From Amoeboradix gromovi (lineage: Eukaryota > Sanchytriomycota > Sanchytriomycetes > Sanchytriales > Sanchytriaceae), in the NCBI GenBank assembly GCA_018985225.1, contig JADGIF010000086.1, forward strand, positions 1-21,932: DNA of 21,932 bases, in the 5' to 3' direction. This document shows positions 16,299-21,932 of this stretch, in pieces. The position numbers and the translations under genes are program-made. Within the stretch, counting starts at the first letter, position 1. Each line of letters begins with the position of its first letter. The notes under the pieces were generated by a model. That model had not been told where the DNA came from. It searched no databases and worked only from the letters and a program-made list of their open reading frames with translations.

Positions 16299-17741
16299 AT
16301 GTTTTGGTTCATACTTGCTGTTGTAAATGCTTTGAACGAAAAAGCTGTAAGATCAAACTTAATTCAGTATGTAAACAACGATCGAGCTTTAAGAGGATTA
16401 CAACCCATTTGCGGCCAAGGAAATCTCGACAACGCCGCTGAGAGACACTCCAACGAAATGGCTATATACAACGAAATGGTACATGAAAACCGTCAATTTG
16501 GCTCTCCATGGGATAGGATGCGTGAGTCTGGATACGCTGGGTTTTCCCGATCTGAGAACATTTTGAAAACACCATTTGGGGCCCGTTCTGATGAGGAATT
16601 TGCCAGACATTTGTACATGCTCTGGAAGACTTCACCAGGTCACTGGAAGAACATTATTGACCCCTCTGTTAATCGAATGGGATTTGCTTATGAAAAGGCA
16701 AACAGAAATCAATTCACCTTTGCTACTCAGAATTTTGGGGTTGGTGGCCAACCCTGTGATAGTCAACCTCGTAGGTTGAATCCTGTTAGACGTATCTTCA
16801 ACAGAGTTACCCACCCTGTTACTAGTGTTGTGAAGAATGCTTGGAGCTGGTTGACTGGTCGTAAGACCGCTGATCAGATTGAAGCAGCAAAGTTCGAGCA
16901 GCAGCGAAAGGAGGCTGATGCAAGAGCTAGGGCACTTGTTGAACAAAATGCACAAAAATTGAAGGATGCTGAGGCCCGAAGAATTATTCTTAACGATGCG
17001 AGTGCTAAAGCTAGTAGTACGCGTATAAAGAGACTGGAGCAGAGAAAGTTAAAGTTGGAGCTTGAAAAACAAAAGAAGCTAGAGGAAGATAAGCAATTTC
17101 TATTGAAGGAAAAGGACTCGGATGATTCTGATTCCACTAAATCTCTTCTTGACGACGTACCACATGCTCAGTTAACAAAATCTAGCGAAGATACTAAAAA
17201 GCCATTCTTCAACTTGACCGATTTTAGTTTATTTGGTGATGAGAAATCAGGACAAGATGACTCCGAGTTAAACTCTACAGCTAGCAATATTACAGATTCA
17301 ACTGCTAGAATCTCTGATAGCAATGAATTGTCTCCTGACAACAGCACTGTTGCGACCACAAGCACTTTGCTCGACTCAGAGTTAAATACTGATTTTGCTG
17401 CTCATATTGCCAAAATGGAGCAAGAAATTAAAGATCTAGGTACCTCCACTAAATCTTTCAATTCAAGAGGTGAGACTGAAATTGCACCATCAACTGAGTT
17501 TTATAGAACATTGCTTACAATTGAAGACTCTGTAAATAAATTGGGCGACTCTAATAATGATCTGGATCCAAAGAGAGCTGCACCTATAGTAAGCAGCGGT
17601 ATGACTTCGGAGAAATCTTTACCAGTTGAGCCAGATGTATCTAATACCATAACTACTTCTCAGCTTGCATCTAATAAAGGAGCGCAGGAAGGTGAACTTC
17701 AAGATTCGATTGATGATGGACTTATAACTCTTCCAAGTTAA
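16299..17741 (+). CDS. secreted CAP/SCP (PR-1-like) protein with coiled-coil and acidic tail
   Basis: 480 residues. A short signal peptide (MFWFILAVVNA) is followed by a CAP domain at about 15-150. Landmarks are ERHSNEMA (49-55), His62 in MVHENRQFG, Glu86 in SENI (usual GEN has Ser for Gly), His115 in TSPGHWKNI and the closing FTFATQNFG. CAP proteins are extracellular; fungal members bind sterols or lipids or act in host contact. After a basic linker with a tryptophan pair, residues about 190-275 are a charged coiled coil rich in Lys, Glu, Arg and Ala. The remaining 200 residues are acidic and Ser/Thr-rich, apparently disordered. Such a long non-CAP tail is unusual. The gene is tail to tail with the carrier, 36 bp away. 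Confidence 0.88.
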   Translation: MFWFILAVVNALNEKAVRSNLIQYVNNDRALRGLQPICGQGNLDNAAERHSNEMAIYNEMVHENRQFGSPWDRMRESGYAGFSRSENILKTPFGARSDEEFARHLYMLWKTSPGHWKNIIDPSVNRMGFAYEKANRNQFTFATQNFGVGGQPCDSQPRRLNPVRRIFNRVTHPVTSVVKNAWSWLTGRKTADQIEAAKFEQQRKEADARARALVEQNAQKLKDAEARRIILNDASAKASSTRIKRLEQRKLKLELEKQKKLEEDKQFLLKEKDSDDSDSTKSLLDDVPHAQLTKSSEDTKKPFFNLTDFSLFGDEKSGQDDSELNSTASNITDSTARISDSNELSPDNSTVATTSTLLDSELNTDFAAHIAKMEQEIKDLGTSTKSFNSRGETEIAPSTEFYRTLLTIEDSVNKLGDSNNDLDPKRAAPIVSSGMTSEKSLPVEPDVSNTITTSQLASNKGAQEGELQDSIDDGLITLPS

Positions 17742-17777
17742 AATAAGAATGAATTAAGTAAATTTATATTTATTAGT

Positions 17778-18626
17778 TTACAATGGTTTAACACCGAAAT
17801 GCCTTCTTAAACTCTCGTAAACAAGGAAAGTGATAACGGTGTGAGGTCCTATTCTTAACCAGTTGAACACATACCCCTTATAGAATCCTAAAAATCCCTC
17901 TTGCTGGAATATACTCTGAGCGCAATGAAAAACAGATTTGTATTGATTATTTTGGTTCATCCATCGCGATTTTATAACGTCAACTGGAGAGGTAGTGGTA
18001 GCCACAACAAAAGAAGCAAGCAAACTACATGCTAGATGTGTTTTGATTCCTTCGCTCCAGTTTCTTGACTTTAAATATTGCTTTGCTTGATCGTAAGAAG
18101 GTAACTGAGAGGCTGTAAGGATCATAGCACGTATTGTAGTAGGTAAGACACCACGGTACAGACCCAGAAAACCATCTTTTTTTATAATTTTAGTAAAGCA
18201 ATCTATCATTCCGCTGTATGGTGAATCTTTGGCTTGTAACCTGATTTTTACTAGATCAGTAGGATTAGCTAATGAGCTAGCAATAGCTCCGGCCATTGCG
18301 CCACTCATAATCTTTCGGATTAGACTCTGATTTCCAGTAGAGCCCGCTACGCTGTCTAATGTATCGCGAATCGGTTCATAAAGTCCCATTCTCATAGTAG
18401 AATAAGTGCTCTCTCTTAGCATACTAGGTCCGAGACCCTGTATTGCAAAATTAATATTTCCGCCAGAAATAAACTTTATTCGTTCTATTACAGATAAATG
18501 ATTTAAATTACCCGAGTTTAACTGCAGCCTGATCTTAATTACATCTATTGGATTGGTAATAAACCCAGCAGTCATGCAACTGGCTCCACCTAGAAAATAT
18601 TTAACTGGATTACTTTTTTCAGCCAT
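17778..18626 (-). CDS. mitochondrial carrier (SLC25), dicarboxylate/UCP-like group
   Basis: 282 residues from the ATG at 18626 (MAEKSNPVKYFLGG). Three carrier repeats are visible, each with the P-x-D-x-x-[KR] signature: NPIDVIKIRLQ, NPTDLVKIRLQ and SPVDVIKSRWM. The matching even-helix partners GLYRGVLPTTIRAMI and GFYKGYVFNWLRIGPH follow repeats 2 and 3. It transports a small metabolite across the inner mitochondrial membrane. The sequence pattern is closest to the UCP/dicarboxylate/oxoglutarate branch, but the substrate cannot be settled by eye. The frame is open 35 codons further upstream as a hydrophobic stretch, but family alignment supports the later ATG. Confidence 0.92.
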   Translation of the reverse strand: MAEKSNPVKYFLGGASCMTAGFITNPIDVIKIRLQLNSGNLNHLSVIERIKFISGGNINFAIQGLGPSMLRESTYSTMRMGLYEPIRDTLDSVAGSTGNQSLIRKIMSGAMAGAIASSLANPTDLVKIRLQAKDSPYSGMIDCFTKIIKKDGFLGLYRGVLPTTIRAMILTASQLPSYDQAKQYLKSRNWSEGIKTHLACSLLASFVVATTTSPVDVIKSRWMNQNNQYKSVFHCAQSIFQQEGFLGFYKGYVFNWLRIGPHTVITFLVYESLRRHFGVKPL

Positions 18627-18648
18627 TAAAACAGTGCAAGATAATGAA

Positions 18649-18839
18649 ATGATAAGAATTGATATCTTACAAACCTTGACAAATGTAAGCGTAAGCTTAT
18701 GCTTTAAAAAACTGAAAGTAAGTGCAATCAATTTTATGAGTATGCGACGATACTAGAGAATGATAAAGTAGCTATCGAAACACTGAGACTTGCTTTAACA
18801 ATTGAAACCCAAAGGCTAGAGTTTTGCATAAAAAGTTAA
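18649..18839 (+). CDS. possible 55-residue protein with a 23-nt intron (candidate only)
   Basis: ATG 18649 opens a 23-codon frame. A GTAAGT...ATGAG segment at 18718-18740 (23 nt) can be removed to join LCFKKLK to YATILENDKVAIETLRL, which continues TIETQRLEFCIKS to TAA 18837-18839. The second half has a regular amphipathic-helix pattern. The ATG lies only 22 bp from the divergent carrier start, which is very tight. No family is recognised. It could be chance. Confidence 0.22.
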
Positions 18840-19092
18840 AATAGAATGATTTGGAATATTACTTTTCAGCTTTGGTGATAAATATGGGGTTACTCCGTAA
18901 AAATTACTACATTTACAGTGGCCAAAATTCCATATCCTATCTATTAGGCGACAACTAAGTCTTGCAAATTTCTACCCTACAGTGACAACGTGAGTTCTGT
19001 ATCTTCAACAGACTATCTTTCTACACTTCCAATGGAATGAAAGCTCAATGTTTGCTTTTCTTATTATGACAAATGCCTTCTAACCACCACAG
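18840..19092. other. intergenic stretch with nothing recognised
   Basis: No coherent coding frame, RNA gene or strong repeat was seen on either strand between the candidate small gene and the minus-strand relic. Confidence 0.4.
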
Positions 19093-19287
19093 TCAGAACA
19101 TCTCATAGCACAAGAGGTCACTGCGAGAAATGATAAAGCATTCTGAAGGAGCCATTCTAAGCATAGAAATGTATGCCTGTGCCATTTACATGGTGTCCAA
19201 GAGTCGTTTGGTATCTAGAATCTTTTTCAAATAGGCATCGTATGTAAGAGGTTTGTTCAATAAAAAAAGAATGTTAAGACGGCCATG
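19093..19287 (-). pseudogene. coding relic, 65 codons with an internal stop
   Basis: One minus-strand frame reads HGRLNILFLLNKPLTYDAYL and on to KRLLDTM, then TAA, then MAQAYISMLRMAPSECF and on to SRSDLLCYEMF and TGA. Composition is protein-like throughout. The first block resembles the HRGRLNxLxxxxxKPL motif of 2-oxoglutarate-dehydrogenase E1 proteins, but what follows does not, so this may be chance. It has no start codon upstream and lies downstream of the frameshifted dehydrogenase. Confidence 0.3.
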
Positions 19288-19350
19288 TACTTATGAGCTG
19301 GTGCTCGTGAGAGCTTTTAGAACAATTTAAATAAAGGTTATCCCAATTTA

Positions 19351-20207
19351 TTAGCCACTTTTTCCCTTTTTGCAATTTGTCAAGCTACATTCCCAAAACT
19401 GCACACCAAATTCATCATTTGTAACACTTTCAGGTGGATACACTTCTTTCTTTTGGAAGTAAACAACATTTTTACCCTTAAAAGTAGCATCCAATGCTAA
19501 TTTTACTGGGAAATCACCACTTTTCTCAACAGGCGTTCCAAATAGTATTGAAACAATTGTGAAGATCCACCTTATATGCCATTGCAAGTCTCTTTGGGCT
19601 CCGGTGTTCACCAAGCCAGGGTTGTAGAGGATAACAGTGGTTTTTGATTTCTGTTTTTCCAATCTTTTTGTAAACTCACTAACAAATACATCGTTACACT
19701 TTGTTGGTATTCTGACCACAAGCGACCCCTGATTCTTGGACTGCTTGTTTGCTAGATCATCTAAATCAAGTGGAACACTCCAATTTGATTTTGGGCCAGC
19801 CACAATTACTATCCTACTTTGTGGAATCTTGTTCAATAATGGCAAAAGCTCTGTAGCAAACAAAAATCTTTGCAGGTAGTTACAACAAAACTCTGTTCAA
19901 TACCTTCGGCAGTGTGACTTGGCTTGAATAAGCATAGAGCAGCTGAGTTATACAATATGTCAATGCCATTCACTGCAATATCTTGTACTTTCTTAATAGC
20001 TGATCGCACGTTTTCTATCAAGGACAAATCAGAAACTATAACATGGACCTTGCAAGACGGATTTACGTACAAACACGCATTTTTGATTAGCTCTCCCTTT
20101 TTAGCCGACCTACCCACTAGAATGAGATTTTCCACTTTGTTCTTAGCCAAACCAAGGGCAGTATAATAACCAATTCCGTTTGTAGCGCCAACCACGACTG
20201 CCAACAT
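19351..20207 (-). pseudogene. short-chain dehydrogenase/reductase with frameshift and lost catalytic Tyr
   Basis: The first frame (ATG 20207) has the SDR cofactor motif VVVGATNGIGYYTALGLAK, then SDLSLIENVRSAI and the IDILYNSAAL (NAG-type) motif, to GIEQSFVV. There the frame breaks. One base missing near 19881-19883 separates it from NYLQRFLFATELLPLLNKI, which continues with IVIVAGPKSNW and YNPGLVNTG to the stop at 19351. The join aligns without gap to retinol-dehydrogenase-like SDRs. Where these have Y-x-x-x-K, the sequence has RIPTK (then CNDVF), so the catalytic Tyr is Arg, and the usual active-site Ser before it is also not evident. A GT...AG segment at the break is a multiple of three and does not restore the frame. 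Likely a pseudogene, or a sequence error in an inactive homologue. Confidence 0.8.
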
Positions 20208-20358
20208 GCGCGTTTCAAATTTCAAGTTAAATTCATGAATATCCCAATTGAATTGGAAATAAATCAGATTCTTTATTTATGAGTTTGAATTTTATTTTCA
20301 AGATTGTTTTTTCTGTGACATTTTTACATTTGAAACATATTTTACAAACAGATCACAA

Positions 20359-21456
20359 ATGTCACCTACAAGTGAAAAGAGCGATCAGAAAAGTGAATTT
20401 GTAAAGTTTCTTGGTGGCTTAACCTCGTTTACCGGTGATTTATCTGCTATAACCTCGCCATCTTTCTTGTTGAATGGTCTAAGTATGACTGAGTACTCGG
20501 CTTATTATGCAGATCATCCTGCTTACTTTAAATCCATTAACTGTGAAGACCCAACAGAGAGACTAGTAAATGTAGTCAAATGGTTCATATCTCAGTTATA
20601 TGGCAGTTATGCTAGTAGAGTTCCTGAAAAAAAACCATATAATCCAATTTTAGGTGAACAATATTTTGCTACCTCTGAAGGCCTCAGTCTCAGCGTTGAG
20701 CAGACATCACATCATCCACCTGTTACTTCCTTTCATTTGGAAGGCAACAATGTCAATGTTACTGGCCAAGTCAAGCAAAAATCCTCATTCAAAGGGACAT
20801 GGATTCAGGTTATTCCTTATGGCAGACTAGTACTTACAACGGTGGATGATATCTATTTAATATCACTTCCTCAGCTAGCACTACGCGGTTTGTTCAGTGG
20901 TAATGTTTTTATCGAACTAATGGGACAAGTTAAAATTGTTTCCAAAATTGGATATTCAGCTCATTTTGAATTCATACCAAAGGCGTGGTTTAGTGGGCAA
21001 TACCATACATTCAAAGTAGATTTGTTTAATCCTGAAAAAGAGTTGTTTGCTAATATAAGTGGGAAATGGACAGAGGAAGTTAAAATTAAATTTGTTAATA
21101 CATCACCACCATCAAATGATAGAGTTTTATTTGATGCCACTCAAGAAAAACGTACTCCTGTAGTTAACAGACCAATTGAAGAGCAAGGACCATTAGAGAC
21201 ACATCATGTTTGGGGAAAAGTGACTCAAGCATTGAAAGATTCTAATTACACTGCCGCTAATAAGTTTAAATCCGATATCGAAGAAGAGCAGCGCCGATTA
21301 AGAAAGGAAAGAATCGAAGATTGGAAACCAGCGCATTTTGAATTTATTAAGGATGATGCTAACCCAGAGCTGTTAGAGCTAACTAAACAAATGTCACGTA
21401 TTTGGAATATAGGCGCCAGACAAGAGGAAGAAGTAGACGGTGTAAAAGTAATTTAG
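20359..21456 (+). CDS. KES1: oxysterol-binding protein, Osh4/Kes1 type
   Basis: 365 residues, the ORD-only form without PH or ankyrin domains. Landmarks are the N-terminal lid (FLGGLTSFTGDLSAITSPSF, 17-36), KKPYNPILGE (91-100), the family signature EQTSHHPPVTSF (114-125), HFEFIPKAWFSGQ, and the C-terminal EEEQRRLRKERIEDWKPAHF. Osh4-type proteins exchange sterol for phosphatidylinositol-4-phosphate between ER and Golgi or plasma membrane; the two His of the signature bind the phosphoinositide. All key blocks are present and in order, and length is close to that of yeast Osh4. It starts 151 bp from the divergent dehydrogenase start. Confidence 0.95.
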   Translation: MSPTSEKSDQKSEFVKFLGGLTSFTGDLSAITSPSFLLNGLSMTEYSAYYADHPAYFKSINCEDPTERLVNVVKWFISQLYGSYASRVPEKKPYNPILGEQYFATSEGLSLSVEQTSHHPPVTSFHLEGNNVNVTGQVKQKSSFKGTWIQVIPYGRLVLTTVDDIYLISLPQLALRGLFSGNVFIELMGQVKIVSKIGYSAHFEFIPKAWFSGQYHTFKVDLFNPEKELFANISGKWTEEVKIKFVNTSPPSNDRVLFDATQEKRTPVVNRPIEEQGPLETHHVWGKVTQALKDSNYTAANKFKSDIEEEQRRLRKERIEDWKPAHFEFIKDDANPELLELTKQMSRIWNIGARQEEEVDGVKVI

Positions 21457-21595
21457 TATTAATATAGGTAAAAGCTGAAGGTCTGACAATTGAAGATGGG
21501 TACTTTGCGTTCAAAGGATAACCACTAAATAAACAATCTGTCTTTTATATAGCACTAGAATTGCATTATCCGACGGTGCAGATATAAAACATTTC

Positions 21596-21808
21596 ATGAA
21601 TCCTTCTGGAAACGATTACAAAAATGGCGTAGTTCCAGAGTCAGTAAGAGCGGATGGAAGTGTGAGGAAACAGAGAAAAATAAAGCTAGGGCATTATGCT
21701 ACAGAAGATCGGACAAAATTTGAAAGTCCTGGAGAGAAAAACAAAAAGGCTGCTGAGAAGAAATACGGTAGTGTTCCTGGCATGGTATACAAAAATGAAA
21801 AAAACTAA
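21596..21808 (+). CDS. PYM1: PYM/WIBG-like protein, Mago-binding domain only
   Basis: 70 residues. NGVVPESVRADGSVRKQRKI followed by KLGHYATEDRTKF matches the Mago-Y14 binding domain of PYM (P-x-S-x-R-x-D-G-x-x-R-K, then Gly and an acidic pair). It ends near GSVPGMVYKNEKN, a block that also closes this domain in fungal homologues. PYM binds Mago-Y14 and the small ribosomal subunit and strips exon junction complexes from translated mRNA. Family members are usually longer, with a C-terminal ribosome-binding part that is missing here. A GTAAGT...TTAG segment just after the stop is noted, but its removal would not extend the frame. It follows the Osh4-like gene by 139 bp on the same strand. Confidence 0.75.
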   Translation: MNPSGNDYKNGVVPESVRADGSVRKQRKIKLGHYATEDRTKFESPGEKNKKAAEKKYGSVPGMVYKNEKN

Positions 21809-21932
21809 CTTGGTAAGTAAATGCAATACAAAATTAGGACAATACTGGTTCCCTCTAAAGAGAAGCCACATGATAGTTGAGCAAATATAATTTATTCATT
21901 CGTTGGGACCATATCATACACATCGTTGGCAT

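Noticed and set aside
19850-19885. A GT...AG segment of 33 nt at the dehydrogenase break as another short intron
   Set aside because: Its length is a multiple of three, so removal leaves the wrong frame and an early stop. The protein alignment instead calls for one missing base.
21783-21840. Introns near the end of PYM (a 33-nt GTATAC...AG and a 25-nt GTAAGT...TTAG)
   Set aside because: Removing the first gives a stop immediately, and the second lies after the stop codon. Neither extends the protein.
1-21932. tRNA or other structured RNA genes and CRISPR arrays
   Set aside because: I looked for tRNA T-loop/B-box sequence and regularly spaced direct repeats and found none convincing.

Overview
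The window reads as nuclear DNA of a fungus with a compact, AT-rich genome. Recognisable eukaryotic genes are the GPI-transamidase subunit PIG-T/Gpi16, nucleoporin Seh1, ribosomal protein eL14, an SLC12 cation-chloride cotransporter, an exosome Rrp40-like protein, a seven-helix receptor fused to an RGS domain, a secreted CAP/SCP protein, a mitochondrial carrier, an Osh4/Kes1-type sterol-binding protein and a PYM (Mago-binding) protein. The receptor-RGS fusion, the Osh4-like protein and the fungal-style Gpi16 point to fungi. PYM implies an exon junction complex, which argues against budding yeast. I cannot place the species; an early-diverging, intron-poor lineage is my guess.

Layout. 1-370: the end of a gene running in from the left, tail to tail with a small membrane ORF. 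367-2140 (-): PIG-T in two exons and an unrecognised 116-residue protein. 2141-3002: no intact gene, but a decayed zinc-ribbon/RDxN coding relic. 3003-4432 (-): SEH1 and a doubtful small ORF. 4730-7464: a divergent pair, a one-pass membrane protein with a repetitive T-x-Y-T-E tail (-) and an LEA_2-like one-pass membrane protein (+). 7485-8910 (-): eL14 and a beta-propeller-like protein with QT motifs. 9352-12757 (-): the SLC12 transporter in two exons and RRP40. 13.1-14.2 kb: pseudogene and repeat debris that copies the left edge of the window in inverted orientation. 14269-15465 (-): receptor-RGS. 16299-17741 (+): CAP protein, tail to tail with the mitochondrial carrier (17778-18626, -). 19093-20207 (-): coding relic and a frameshifted short-chain dehydrogenase. 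20359-21808 (+): Osh4-like and PYM.

Most genes are single open frames and several neighbours are under 100 bp apart. The most striking observation is that two genes, PIG-T and SLC12, are each interrupted near the 3' end by a GT...AG segment of only 21 and 19 nt. Removing it restores strongly conserved C-termini in frame. These look like spliceosomal introns at the lower size limit known for eukaryotes. A third 23-nt candidate is weaker. The genes are ordinary housekeeping, membrane and signalling genes and do not form one pathway. Accessory material is limited to two dispersed repeat families, at least three coding relics and one frameshifted, catalytically defective enzyme.
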